64,000 nt of DNA from positions 5,168,485 to 5,232,484 of the forward strand of contig NW_015622542.1 of the NCBI RefSeq assembly GCF_000835495.1. Reading direction: 5' to 3'. This document shows positions 1 to 11,245 of this stretch, piece after piece. The DNA comes from Cladophialophora immunda (lineage: Eukaryota; Ascomycota; Eurotiomycetes; Chaetothyriales; Herpotrichiellaceae). The translations under genes and the position numbers were made by a program. A model generated the notes under the pieces. The model saw only the letters and a program-made list of their open reading frames with translations. It did no database searches and had not been told where the DNA came from. Every line of letters starts with the position of its first letter. The first letter of the stretch is position 1.

Positions 1-2
1 CT

Positions 3-1337
3 ACCCACGACGCCTGGGCGAGCCTTCAGCTGACCTGGCATAGACATCGTGTTCTATCTACGCTCCTGTCACTGAGGTTGGCGTGCCAGAGTTTCGGAGA
101 TGCCAATATAATCAAGGCCGTTGTTTTCAAAGAGATCACACTTCAGGCGACGGTACTCAATTTCAACCGTTTGAGACGGACCGGATTCTTGTCTATTGCG
201 CCGTTCGTGAAAAAGATCAATTTTCTACCCACTCCATTCAACATTAGCCTCAAACTCAGGGGCTTTACTAGGGCGCTTGAAATTCTGTCACAGCACGAAT
301 CAGATCTGCCAGTGCGGTGTAAGAGGCACGTGGCCACACACTGGGGTCACATCCCTACAACAGAAGCCGAGGTCGCAGCCGCATTTAGGAATTACGGTCA
401 ACAAGCATACATGGATCAAGATATTATAAACAGCGGTGAGCTGCAGTGTCTATGGACTGCGACACTGCGGACTTTCCGGCACGCGAACGATTTTGAACTC
501 CTTTCACTCTTCGGCAGACACCCCTTGGATCCCAGTGACGACTCGGGGACACTGCATTGCAAGTCATGTGAGGAATCCAAGTGCACGCTGTACGACCGCA
601 CATGTGTTTCTGAGAGTCAAATGTTCAGGACGGCGATACAGTGTCTTGGGTCTGCGAACGCGCAGATCAAGTCCTTGACAATCCACAGAACGCTCGCGCA
701 GCATTTTAACGGAGGGCTCTCTGCTTCATGGGACCTCTTGGATCTTAGCACACTAGAGTCCTTCAAATTCCCAGACTTGGAAATTGTGGAAGATGACTAT
801 GAGGGCGACATGGCGGAACGAGATGCTGCGGTGGAAACTTGCTTGGCCCAGTTCCTTCGAAAGCCTCTCCCTAGTCTGAGGGAGTGGAGTGTCGACCACT
901 ACGTCGCATATCCTCGAATGCCGCTGCCATCTCTTTCGCATATATTCCTTCCACGCCTTCGTTTTCTCACCCTCGGAGGGATCCTGCTTAGGATCCCACG
1001 CCTTGCACAGATCGTTACAAGTTGCGTTGCGTTGGAAGATATCACCCTAAGAGATTGTCACCCTCAGGGACCTGGAGGACGCCGGCTAGAAGACCCAGGA
1101 GATGAGGCGTGGCAACCGTTATTCGACGCCTTGTCTCAACATCCGACTTTGACACATATCACGATTGCTGACGAGTGGGACGCTGTTAACAACGAAGGTG
1201 TAATCGGCCCGCCCTGCAGTCCCAACACTGTTGGCATTGAAGTCTATCGGGTCATGCTCCAGACTGGCATGTCAGCCGTTCGTAGCCCAGAAATTCGGGG
1301 AATATGGGATGCGGCTCTACATGTCTACCTTGGATAG
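3..1337 (+). CDS. F-box/LRR-like protein, 5'-truncated by the window edge
   Basis: The frame is open from the left edge to the stop at 1335-1337, and the first in-window part reads like the end of an F-box (LLSLRLACQSF at about 61-95), so the true start lies upstream. The rest (over 440 residues) has the look of fungal F-box substrate adaptors with degenerate leucine-rich repeats: evenly spaced short hydrophobic strands such as LPSLREW and LPRLRFLTLGG, and a typical ending of the type 'LFDALSQHPTLTHITIADEW'. Such proteins usually link targets to SCF ubiquitin ligases. The substrate cannot be guessed. No intron is needed in the visible part. Family assignment is moderate because the F-box itself is mostly off-window. 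Confidence 0.6.
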   Translation, partial: THDAWASLQLTWHRHRVLSTLLSLRLACQSFGDANIIKAVVFKEITLQATVLNFNRLRRTGFLSIAPFVKKINFLPTPFNISLKLRGFTRALEILSQHESDLPVRCKRHVATHWGHIPTTEAEVAAAFRNYGQQAYMDQDIINSGELQCLWTATLRTFRHANDFELLSLFGRHPLDPSDDSGTLHCKSCEESKCTLYDRTCVSESQMFRTAIQCLGSANAQIKSLTIHRTLAQHFNGGLSASWDLLDLSTLESFKFPDLEIVEDDYEGDMAERDAAVETCLAQFLRKPLPSLREWSVDHYVAYPRMPLPSLSHIFLPRLRFLTLGGILLRIPRLAQIVTSCVALEDITLRDCHPQGPGGRRLEDPGDEAWQPLFDALSQHPTLTHITIADEWDAVNNEGVIGPPCSPNTVGIEVYRVMLQTGMSAVRSPEIRGIWDAALHVYLG

Positions 1338-2215
1338 CAACAGCGAGGGCAGCGGTAATTGCTCTAGTCAGGAACTTTTAGGCACAGGAGACATTATGAG
1401 GGGCTTCTGGAAGGGGCTACTGGAAATATCGGTTTACGAGATGGCTTACAGTAAGCAGCAAGTGAACTGCGGACAAGACCATTTCTACTTCAGCAGAGGT
1501 GAGGGCAGATAATTCCCTGGCTGTACTGGCCGACGAGACTACAAAAGAGACTCGCAGACATTTGGCAGGACTGGTTTGCTATACATTCATTCAGTCAGCT
1601 TCACAGTGTCTCCTGCCTCTATCGCAGGCAATCACGTTATGAATTGATACAGCTCGATACTAGGTATGGGGCTCAAAGCATCATTTCCCTAAAGCTTGGT
1701 GACCCGCAACGCAGCCTGACTATCCAGGTACGGTGTACATAACAGCCCGTCAAATACATCCAGAAATCACGATCAGTAGCAGGCTCACATGATCCAATAC
1801 CGCGTCCAAAAAACAATCCATTGTCCCTTCCGCAGGTTAGTGTTGGTGATGTTCGTAATTGCCAATTTTGGAGGGCTGCTACTTTCAAATGGTTTGTTTA
1901 GGACCGGGGTTATTTCCAGGAGGGAAATCCTACCAAGCAGTTATTTGGACAGGCGTGACCAGCCCCGAAATGGAGAGAATTCAAAATTCCACTCTGCGGC
2001 TCTGGCACCGTTATTAAGGGAATGAGGTGCGGATTTTGAGTACAGGAAGTCAATGAAGACCTCTTCCCGTCCTTTGAGTTTTCTCTTACGTTAACAGCAT
2101 TCCCAGCCAGCCAGACCTCTATCACGCCATCCCTTGTTGGCTAGCTGAGCAAAGTCTGGAACGAATGTCTAATTAATATACCGCAAGCGAAAAGATTTCA
2201 AGGATACTGAGGACA
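1338..2215. other. intergenic, no gene recognised
   Basis: About 0.88 kb between the F-box-like gene and the alcohol dehydrogenase. Only short overlapping reading frames on both strands, without family resemblance. The last 100 bases probably hold the dehydrogenase promoter. Confidence 0.6.
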
Positions 2216-3349
2216 ATGATGCGAGCTTGGTTGCTTGAAGCATTTAACGAGCCATACCAGCTCCGCGATATTCCCAAACCCTCGAGCCCCAGTGGCCCAG
2301 ATGTTCTGGTCCAAGTACTGGCCGCGTCGTACTGCCACACCGACGCAGTGCTGGCTTCCGGATCACGCTGGCCAAATCTCCCTCGCGTTGGATCCCACGA
2401 AGTCAGCGGGAAGATTATCGCACTTGGGCCCGACGTGGACCCTTCTAGGGAACTAAGAGTAGGCGACTGCGTTGGAGTGCCTGCGCGGGCCTACCATCCG
2501 TGCGGAAAGTGTTTCGAGTGTCGGAACACAGGTGGCGATCCCGTGGGATACAGTGTTTATTGCCCTAAGGCAACCCACTTCGGCCTTTCACACGACGGTG
2601 GCTTCCAAGAGTATGCACTGGCAGATTCGCGGCAGGTGGTGCGCATTCCGAGCGGGCTAAGCGCTGTCGACGCGGCGCCTTTGATGTGCGCTGGACTGAC
2701 CATGTGGAACGCATTAGCAAGAGTGGGCATATCTATGGAGGAAGGAGGTGGGAAGGGCTTTAAAGTTGCTATTATGGGAGCTGGTGGTGGGTTAGGTCAC
2801 TTGGGCATTCAATTCGCTTCGAAGCTCGGTTGCGATGTGGTTGCCGTTGACGCAGCCACTGAAGGTGTACGACTGGCAGAAGAGATCGCATCGAATATCG
2901 AACATGAGGATGAAAAGAGAGGCTATGGGAAGATTACCGTTGTCGATGCGCGGTACGACACTGCTGAAACGGTTCGTCAAAGCATCTGTGGCCCAGTGGA
3001 AAAGGGGCTTGAAGGCGAGAGTGGCCTGGATGGTGCCGTGATACTGCCTGACAGCCAGGCTTCGCTGGACTTTGCCATGAAACTCCTCAAAAACCACTCC
3101 ACTGTCGGCGTTGTTAGCTTTCCAAAGAACGGGTTTCGCGTCGATGCCCAAAACCTCATCTTTCGAGACATCAAACTTATCGGTGTTCTAGTCGCCCGAG
3201 CATGGCAAGTGCAGGATATGGTGAACTTTGCGGCAAAGCATCACATCAAGCCAAGCTGCAAGACGTACCCTTTTGAGAAAGTCAACGATTTAGTGGCGGA
3301 CTACCACAAGGGAGTAGGTGGGAAACTGGTCGTCGACATGGCGCTCTGA
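2216..3349 (+). CDS. zinc-dependent alcohol dehydrogenase (MDR superfamily)
   Basis: Single-exon 377-residue protein, the usual length of medium-chain dehydrogenases. Catalytic zinc ligands are visible as Cys40 (SYCHTD) and His61-Glu62 (GSHEVSG), with a third cysteine in the MCAGLTMWNAL segment. The structural-zinc lobe is complete: Cys96, Cys99, Cys102 and Cys116. The Rossmann fold shows the glycine motif GAGGGLGHLG. The family oxidises alcohols or reduces aldehydes with NAD(P). It starts with two consecutive ATGs (2216 and 2219) and either could be used. It lies in the same orientation as, and about 0.8 kb upstream of, a P450; a shared pathway is possible but not shown. Confidence 0.88.
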   Translation: MMRAWLLEAFNEPYQLRDIPKPSSPSGPDVLVQVLAASYCHTDAVLASGSRWPNLPRVGSHEVSGKIIALGPDVDPSRELRVGDCVGVPARAYHPCGKCFECRNTGGDPVGYSVYCPKATHFGLSHDGGFQEYALADSRQVVRIPSGLSAVDAAPLMCAGLTMWNALARVGISMEEGGGKGFKVAIMGAGGGLGHLGIQFASKLGCDVVAVDAATEGVRLAEEIASNIEHEDEKRGYGKITVVDARYDTAETVRQSICGPVEKGLEGESGLDGAVILPDSQASLDFAMKLLKNHSTVGVVSFPKNGFRVDAQNLIFRDIKLIGVLVARAWQVQDMVNFAAKHHIKPSCKTYPFEKVNDLVADYHKGVGGKLVVDMAL

Positions 3350-4173
3350 AGAGTAGTTCATGCAATAAATAGGCTGTCTACCATGTTGGAAGCAGTCAGT
3401 GCGCTGGTAAGATCTAGCAGTGGCTCAGATATACAGCCGTATTCCTGGGAGTAAGTATTTGCGGGAAAGCATGGTTGGAGTGGCGCGGGATAGCCAGGGC
3501 AGGCAAGAGATGACTGTAGCTGGATGACAGCATTCAAATCGAGTTGGAAAACAGGCACTCCCTTGGTCCTCGTTTTCTACAATGGATTTTATCACAACCC
3601 AAGCCCCCGTGTTCTCAGGCGTGCCCTGCTGCCATTGCACAATCCAAGAGGTTGACTGACTTCAAACTCTGGCGCTGCTGGAATCATTTGACACCGCAAG
3701 AGTCGATATCAGAAGCAGTCGTATCTAGATTATAGTGACTGCCCGACGATCAGGGTCTGTATGTCGTTCTGCCAGAGAAACAGAGTAGTACTCCAGACTG
3801 TTCTATACTGCTTCGATCGATGGCTGACCATCGTTGTCTCCACCACCGGGCTCCGGACGAGTCCGCAAGTCGATCGTTACCATGTATTCTTCTGATTGGC
3901 GAGCGGGCATGTGGGTGAAGAGCCCCGAACTGGAGTCTCACGAGTCTCCAAGTTGGGGCCAGTAATTCTGTAGACGGATGCAACCGCTGCGGAGCATGCA
4001 GCGTATAGCGGTCACATACAGCGTATTCAAGGCGCGCTCTCGTGTCAGCGATAGACATAGGACTATTTTATCGATATATACTTTGCCCGAGAGAAGATGG
4101 AAATCTAATTTTAGTTCCCGAGTCTATCTCGCAGTATCAATTCTTCTTGCAGCTGCAAAACTTCACTATAGCC
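3350..4173. other. intergenic, upstream region of the P450
   Basis: About 0.8 kb without a supported gene. A TATA-like stretch (cgatatatac, about 4071-4080) lies roughly 100 bases before the P450 start and may be its core promoter. Confidence 0.45.
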
Positions 4174-5904
4174 ATGGAGTACCATCCCTCCCTCTTGCTC
4201 GCAGTGGTCGTGGTGGCCGTCCTGGCCCTCAAGTACTTCAATCAGACGGACATTCCCAAGATCAAGGGGTTGCCAGAGATTCCTGGAGTACCCATTTTTG
4301 GTTCTCTTCTGAAGCTGGGTGATAGCCATGCACGGGCATGTGCTCAACTGGTACCCAAGTATGGTCCCGTGTTCCAGGTGCGACTTGGGAATCGGGTAAG
4401 TATCGAACTGAGGACATACCTAGTTTGCAATTGATTGCTGTCGACTGACCTATCAGCGAGTTATTTTTGCCAATTCATTCCAAGCGGTGAAAGATCTGTG
4501 GATTGGCCATCACGCCGCTATGATATCCCGTCCAACGTTCTGGACCTTTCACAAGGCGGTCTCGAAAAACGACGTATTCACTTTGGGCACTTCACCCTGG
4601 AATGACTCGGTCAAAGTGGTACGAAAGATGGCGTCAACGGCCATCAATCGGAGGGCTGTACAGACATATCTGCCTCTAATCGACCTTGAATGTACGACGA
4701 GCCTCAAGGAAATATTGGACAATTCCGAGCACGGCGATATTAACCCTAATGGGTACTTTCAGAGATTCTCACTCAATATTAGTCTGCGTTTGAACTACGG
4801 ATTCCGCATCAAAGGCTCGGTTCAGGACAAAATGCTCAATGAAGTCGTTGACGTCGAGCGCGAGCTGGGACTTCTCCGTGGCTCGGCGCACTGCTGGCAG
4901 GATTACATACCGATCTTGCGCTTGTGGCCGCGATATCGAGCTCATGCAAAAACTCTGGCTGCGAGGCGAGACGAATATATCTTGTCGTTTCTGGATGAGC
5001 TGAAACGACGAATGGAGAATGGCACAGACAATCCATGCATTACGGGCAATGTATTGAGAGACCCAGAGGCCAAGCTTACTGATGGTGAGTAAATTGATCC
5101 CATGTCCGATCTTCTCGGTGGGTGCTTACAGGAGACTTTTAGGACAGTTGAAGACTTGTTGTCTGACCATGGTTGCCGCCGGTCTTGATACGTTACCATC
5201 CAACATCAATCTAATGATCGCATATCTTGGTTCTCCGCACGGTCAAGAAATACAAGCTCGAGCTTACGAAGAACTGACCAAGACATACCCTGACGGAGAC
5301 GGTTGGCACGCGTGTAAAGAGGCCGAAACGTGCGAATACTTGGTGTCTTTCATCAAGGAAATGCTTCGATATTGGAGTACATTGAATCTGGCCTTTACTC
5401 GCGAGACTGTCAAGCCTATCGAATACAAAGGGGCCGTGATTCCCGCGGGCACTCCTATGTTCTTGGTAAGGACTAACTTCTTCAACGGATGGCATCAGCG
5501 GCCCTGGCTAATGGTTCTAGAACACGTATGCTGCCAACCATGACCCTACTCACTTTAAGGACCCTGAATCCTTCATCCCAGAGCGATTCATGGGCCAAGA
5601 GACGGTCGGCGGTGGCATACAGCAGATGGCATATGGAGCTGGGGCCAGACAATGCGAAGGAGCTCATCTGGCCAACCGGCAGCTTTACATCATCTTTACA
5701 CGGTTATTCCTGGGCTTCCGCATCTACGAGACAAGTGATCTTTCTGCGCGACCGATTTTAGATCCTATCGAGTGCAGCATGGACAAGACTGGCTTGGTGT
5801 CGATCCCGAGAGCGTTCAAGGTTCGGTTTGTGCCTCGTAGCCGGCCACAATTGGAGAAGTGGATTCACGAGTCTTTGGTTGCCACCGAGTCGTTTGATGT
5901 ATGA
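4174..5904 (+). CDS. cytochrome P450, CYP504-like (phenylacetate hydroxylase type)
   Basis: Four exons: 4174-4395, 4457-5084, 5143-5465 and 5521-5904, all GT-AG and phase-consistent, giving 518 residues. An N-terminal membrane anchor (LLLAVVVVAVLALKYF) is followed by the hallmark TDIPKIKGLPEIPGVPIFG, which I associate with CYP504 phenylacetate 2-hydroxylases. The I-helix reads MVAAGLDTLPSN, the PERF-like motif is FIPERFMG, and the haem loop is YGAGARQCEG with the axial cysteine intact. CYP504 enzymes ring-hydroxylate phenylacetate or hydroxyphenylacetate on the way to homogentisate. Neighbours (alcohol dehydrogenase upstream, regulator downstream) suit a catabolic role, but substrate specificity cannot be read here. 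Confidence 0.87.
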
Positions 5905-6383
5905 GTGACGATGAAGGATGTGGACGGATGCACGAAGCAAGAGAAAGCATATATTGAATGCTTGTCGGTGTATCTTGTCTTACCTAAGTGCGTATATCAA
6001 CTTTAGCAACACACGATCGACAGAGACTGGTGCAGACGTACATTAGTGATCTACGAAAACTATGCCTAATCTCCTTGCAAGTGTGAAATGCTCGTTCGAC
6101 CAGGAACCAAGGATGGTGAACCAAGGCTCGACACAGCCATCAGGCGACGTGTAGCAACCGATGCTCCGGCTTATGGCGGGATCAGCCACACTAAGACTCG
6201 CACGAGTATGGACCAACCCGAAATCTTGATCGAGCCAACGATGTCGGCCCTATCAGCCGCTCATGTTCTCGCCTCGCCGAGGTGTTCTGGGCGAGACTCT
6301 GGGGCATTGCGGGGCAGTCGCCGGTCTCTTGCATAAGACTATAAGATTATTATGTCGCTGGAGACGCGCCCCGTCGATACTCT
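5905..6383. other. intergenic, P450 3' end and regulator promoter
   Basis: About 0.48 kb with no gene recognised. It should contain the P450 terminator and the upstream region of the transcription factor. Confidence 0.5.
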
Positions 6384-8893
6384 ATGTCCTCTCCCAACCC
6401 ACTCAACCTTTACCAGCGCAACGCCCGAATGAAGAAGTACCAGTGCTCACGATGCCCCCGGCAATTTGGTCGGCTCGAGCATCTCAAACGACACGATCGA
6501 TCTCGTAAGATGTCTGACCCTCGCAGCTGAACGCATATACTAAGTGCAATGTGCAGACACAAAAGAAAAGCCATACGCATGCACGAAATGTGATAGTGCG
6601 TTTACACGACAGTATGATCTAGTCTGTGGCCGTCGACAACTGCTGACGGATCTACCAAAGTGATCTCCTTACTCGCCACAATCGATTGACACATGCTTCG
6701 CCTGGCGGAGACCGACAGCAGCCACGACAAGCGGCTCAAGGCACTGCTACGGCAGCAATAGCACAAAACACGACCACAGGTAGAGATCAGCTACCATCAA
6801 CCGTTCTATTGTCAAACAATGCAGCTCTCGCTCCGACCATATCTGATGGAGCTTCTTATGTGCAACCATTTCCTGACATCGACACTTCGATGCCTTCGAG
6901 CGATGGCCTGCGCGACTTTTCGGCCTTCGACTTCGCAGTGAAGGATACAGTGCCGGCTCCGGATGTTGATCTGCCCACCCAGATGGACAGTCTCGAAGCC
7001 ACACAGCAAATCCTTTCTCCGAGTTTCGACCATTTCATGACCATGCCCTACGACTTCATCTACCCGTTGCCACAGATGGATCTCGCTATGCCCGATGTGA
7101 GAGCACCGGTAGTCCAACGGGAGTGTCCACCGGAGACAGAGCAAGGACTTTCCAGGTTTGGGTCTCGATTGCCTTGGCTCGAACAGACGACTGCATCGGC
7201 GGGATCAAGAACCAAGAGTAGCCACGCGGAACAGTCCACGTCGTGTCCTGCGGAGGACGTACCCTCGCCAAACCTCAAATCGAACTTTACATCACATCCT
7301 AAGTTGCAAGTCACAAACAAGTGCCGGGAACGGATTGCGTCGGAAATGGACGCCTTCGCGGCTGTGATCTCTCCGCAGCTCGTCCTCCCCACGAAGCACG
7401 CACTTGGTCGATTCCTGGCAGGCTATACTATGGGCTTCTACGACCACAACCCGGTCATCCACCTCCCAACCCTCGATCTAGAGGAGGTTTCTTTGGAGCT
7501 TTTTCTGGCGTTGACATCCATTGGGGCGCGCTACTGCCGCGAGGAACGCAAAAGCGAGGAGCTTTTCCAAGCAGCAAAGGCAGTGGTGTTCGAACGATTG
7601 AAATCAGCGGGCAGTAGCAACGCGGGCATGCACGGCGAAAGCCATCTGACCCCCCGAAACGAGACTCAGCCCGGCCCGAATGATAGATGCCTTACTAACC
7701 GAGCTCGACTTCAAGCAGTGCAAGCTCTGTTGACGCTTTTCGGGGCGTCCATCTGGTTCAGCACAAAGGTACCCGCTCGTGCTAGAGACGCCGCCATTCT
7801 CCGGAGTTTGCTGGGTGTGATGGTGCACGAGATCAGCACAAGGCCGCCCACGGAACAACTCGGCACTGAATGGGAAACTTGGATCCAGCAAGAAACATTA
7901 AAACGAATTCAATTGCATGCCTTTTGCCTGTCAAACATTCAAACAATTGCCTACGATGCGACTCCAGCACTGACCTGGTCGTCCGTCGACCTCCCACTTC
8001 CTTGCTCGGAGCGACGCTGGCGAGCAACAGACCAGGCTACCTGGATCCAGGCTCAAGACAACGCCGGAACTGTCAACGCTACTTTGAAGGAGATGGTCAG
8101 CCAGCTTTTCCAAGGCGGGACAACCTCGTCGTTCTGTTTCACGTCCTTTGGGGGCTATGTGCTCATTCATGCAATCCTTCAGCACATCTGGCTCCTTTAT
8201 CAGACCGCACAAATACGCCCAGGGGGCCCAGTGCTGCAGAGTGCGGATTGTGCTTTGATAGAGCAGGCCCTTCGTCGATGGTGCATTGGTTGGGAACAAA
8301 ACAAGGAATCGTCCATGGATCCTATCAGTCCCAATGGGCCCCTGGCATTTACATCGACAGCCTTGTTGCGGCTGGCCTATATTCAAATTAGCGTCAGCCC
8401 TAAACTGACACCGCTTTTGAGCGCATGGAACCCGACAGAGATTGCGCGACTCCTCAGTAATATATCACCCATCCAACGAAGTGACCGTGTTACAACCGCG
8501 GTCCTTCACTGCGCCCATGCGCTCAGTATACCCGCGAAGCTTGGTATTGAATTTGTTGCCCACACAATGTCCTTTTTCTGGTCCAACCAGCATGCGCTTT
8601 GTGCTTTGGAATCGGCAATGCTGTTGTCGAAGTGGCTGGAAGCTGTAACGGTCGTGAATCCCCAGCCGCCATTGACGGATGCTGAGGTTCAGCTCCTTCA
8701 GTTTGTCAATGAGATTTTGGCGGAGACTGAGCAGGAGCCTGCCCTCGAACATCTCGGTGCGACCAGTGTACGCCTCAATTCCCTCGTGGTGCGAGTATGG
8801 GCGAAAATATTTCGTGCCGGTAGCGTCTGGGATTTTGTCGATCTTGTAGGAGACTCTTTGGAGGAATATGCAGATCTGCTGGACAGTCAGTAG
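6384..8893 (+). CDS. C2H2 zinc-finger transcription factor with fungal regulatory domain
   Basis: Exons 6384-6504, 6557-6611 and 6661-8893 give 802 residues. The two short first exons are essential because they encode the DNA-binding domain: finger 1 has Cys21, Cys24, His37, His41 and finger 2 has Cys49, Cys52, His65, His70, joined by the classic linker HTKEKPY. The splice choice is supported because it restores FTRHDLLTRHNRLTH. The rest is a Ser/Thr/Pro-rich linker and a long helical region resembling the fungal-specific transcription factor domain (IHLPTLDLEEVSLELFLALTSIGARYC; later LLRLAYIQISV). Nuclear regulator, likely acting on neighbouring metabolic genes; the target set is inferred from position only. 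Confidence 0.85.
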
Positions 8894-9244
8894 CTTGGTT
8901 GGCTATAATAATAATCTGAGCGGGGCACAAACAGTCAGAGCTGTTCATCGACTGTTTTGCTAGCACGATATCCTGCCGTCCAGGTCGTGCTCGGGCGATA
9001 TCGCTCAATTGGAGTCACTCCACATCGTCGGACTGAGAACCACATGAGGGAATGTCAAAGCGCGCAAACGTGGACGGACGGTCGCCAGTGCACACACGAG
9101 TCAAGCCCAAAACATCTGTACCTTATTTATATACTCTTCCTCATGTACTTCCGCCTGTGTTACCATTCCTGAATGATCAATGCACAACCATTCCTCCATT
9201 TCCGACCACAATTGAGGGGAGCGAAAGAGCAAAACACCCCTAGG

Positions 9245-10252
9245 ATGAAGATCAGGGTGTCAGAAGCCGTCGCACTGGCCGAAGCGGCGCTGCAAAAGAT
9301 GGGATACAAGCCCCATGATGCCACGATCACCGCACGACACCTCATAGACAGCGAGCTCCGAGGCTTTGGCGCCGCGGGTCTTGCTCGCGTGTTGAGTATC
9401 CGCGATCGCCTGAGAGAGAAGGGGCTGAAGGACGAGATCACGAAGACCCTCGAGAGTCCTTCGACGGCGCAGCTGAACGGGCACGACAGTCTAGGCTACC
9501 TGGTGGCACAGAAAGCCACGGAAATCGCGATCCAGAAAGCCAAACAGACTGGAGTGGCGGTCGTGGGCGCGAGTGATACGTGGTACACGGGCATGCTCGC
9601 CTATTACGCCGAGCAGGCCGCCAGAGAGGACTTGGTCACCGTCATTGCCTCCAACGCAAGCCCCTGGGTAGCACCGTCTGATGGCTACAAGCCCATGTTT
9701 GGCACAAACCCCTTCTGTGTCGGGTTTCCCTCCGGCACTGGCACCCCGGTCATCTACGACGTGGGCACGTCCAAGATCCTGCACGCCGACATCCTTCTTG
9801 CGCAGCGCCTTGGAGAGCCGCTGCCCCCGGATTCAGCCTACGACTCCGCTGGCCGGGTGACGAGGGACCCTATAGAGGCACTGCAAGGCGCCATTGCCGT
9901 GTGGGGTGGCCACCGCGGCTCGGGTCTGGCCATCACAGTGCAGCTGCTAGGCGCTTTGGCCGGCTCGCCTGCTCTGCCGGGGAACCTGGAGGAGTTTGGG
10001 TTCTTGATCATTGCCATCAATCCGGCCATGTTCAGGCCCATTGACGAGTTCAAGGCCGAGATCGACGCCTATTCCGCCAAGCTTCGACAGAGTCCTCCTC
10101 TGCCCGGCAAGGGGCCGCTGAGAATGCCTTACGAACGCTCAGCTGCAGTGCGAGCAAGGGCGGTAGAGAGCGGCGAATTCGAGGTTCAGGATGAGATTGT
10201 GGACATGTTGCGCCGGATGATCAATTCAGAGGGGCCACGGGCATCGATTTGA
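9245..10252 (+). CDS. malate/L-lactate dehydrogenase family oxidoreductase (LDH_2 fold)
   Basis: Uninterrupted frame of 335 residues from the ATG at 9245; an earlier in-frame ATG at 9173 would add 24 residues of no obvious character. Family features are visible in order: an N-terminal helical segment (ALQKMGYKPHDATITARHLIDSELRGF), the nucleotide-binding core (VAVVGASDTWYTGMLAYYAEQAA), the loop MFGTNPFCVGFP, and the late motif GGHRGSGLAITVQLLGALAG. Members are NAD(P)-dependent 2-hydroxy-acid or imine/ureidoglycolate dehydrogenases and are found in both bacteria and fungi. The substrate is unknown. It is co-oriented with the P450, regulator and decarboxylase. Confidence 0.82.
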   Translation: MKIRVSEAVALAEAALQKMGYKPHDATITARHLIDSELRGFGAAGLARVLSIRDRLREKGLKDEITKTLESPSTAQLNGHDSLGYLVAQKATEIAIQKAKQTGVAVVGASDTWYTGMLAYYAEQAAREDLVTVIASNASPWVAPSDGYKPMFGTNPFCVGFPSGTGTPVIYDVGTSKILHADILLAQRLGEPLPPDSAYDSAGRVTRDPIEALQGAIAVWGGHRGSGLAITVQLLGALAGSPALPGNLEEFGFLIIAINPAMFRPIDEFKAEIDAYSAKLRQSPPLPGKGPLRMPYERSAAVRARAVESGEFEVQDEIVDMLRRMINSEGPRASI

Positions 10253-11245
10253 ATACAGCCACTCGGGCATCGAGGAGATGACGTAGCTGGCAGCCTTGAA
10301 TATGCCTATCAAAGGAAGAATAGCACGTGTTTATAGGAGGATGTGGGTAGCATAAGCTGCGTACTCGGTAGAGGGATGGGGACAATGAGGCCTCCTGGAA
10401 CGGGTTTCATTGCTTAGCTCAGATCTGAAATGACCGATCAGCAACCGCCGTGACAAATATACTCTTACCTGTGTTGGAATCTGCCTGCAGACCTGTATTG
10501 CCGTCAACCACACGGTAAAACGACCCCTGAGTAGGTCGCATTCTGTGTCCTTTGGACAAGTGGGATGCTGGCGGGGCCACGAGGCTGACACTAACTCGCG
10601 ATCTGATGCCCCGACTTGGAGACAATGAAACGGCGTCCCGTACATTCAATTGGCCAAGGACCGCCTCCAACGTCACAAATTATCTTATTGAACGGGGCTT
10701 CTTCTTGGGCCAGGCTTCAGAGTGGATTTTCGTTGGTTGCCATCTTTGAAGCCCGGCCGAGGGAAACAATAGTGTAAACAACGTGCTGGTACTCTGTCAA
10801 CATACGCAAGATGATCATCACCTTTGACGAGTCGGGGATGCTCTGGCAGTCTTGCAAAAAGTGCATGTAGAATCTATCTGTTATTCCAGCGGTGTTACTG
10901 AAAGCGCTCGAGCCCTCACCGCACCACCACCACGACTGCCAAGCTTGGTGAATTCAACATTTGAAGGCGGCAGTGGATGAAAAGGACGGACTCGATAGCA
11001 GAGAGCAGCCGGACAGAATTGGTCTCAAAACATATGAGCTAGATCCAGAACAGGTGGCTGGAAAGTGGTCGGAAACCACAGATTTACAGGTTTACAGAAA
11101 CATCTCTAGGTACAGCATATAAAGCTTATTGTTGACTGCTAGGCAAAGAGTACAATTCCAAGTATGTGTGAGAAGATGTTCTTCAGTCTCTAAATCTTCT
11201 TCATTCCTTGACACCGCGAGTCTTATGGACGACCGAGACATGTTG
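10253..11245. other. intergenic, no gene recognised
   Basis: About 1 kb between convergent genes. Short frames occur on both strands (for example minus 10331-10676) but none looks like a known protein. Confidence 0.55.

Noticed and set aside
1231..1512. Possible second exon of the F-box-like gene
   Set aside because: The first frame ends naturally at 1337 and the overlapping frame has no family character.
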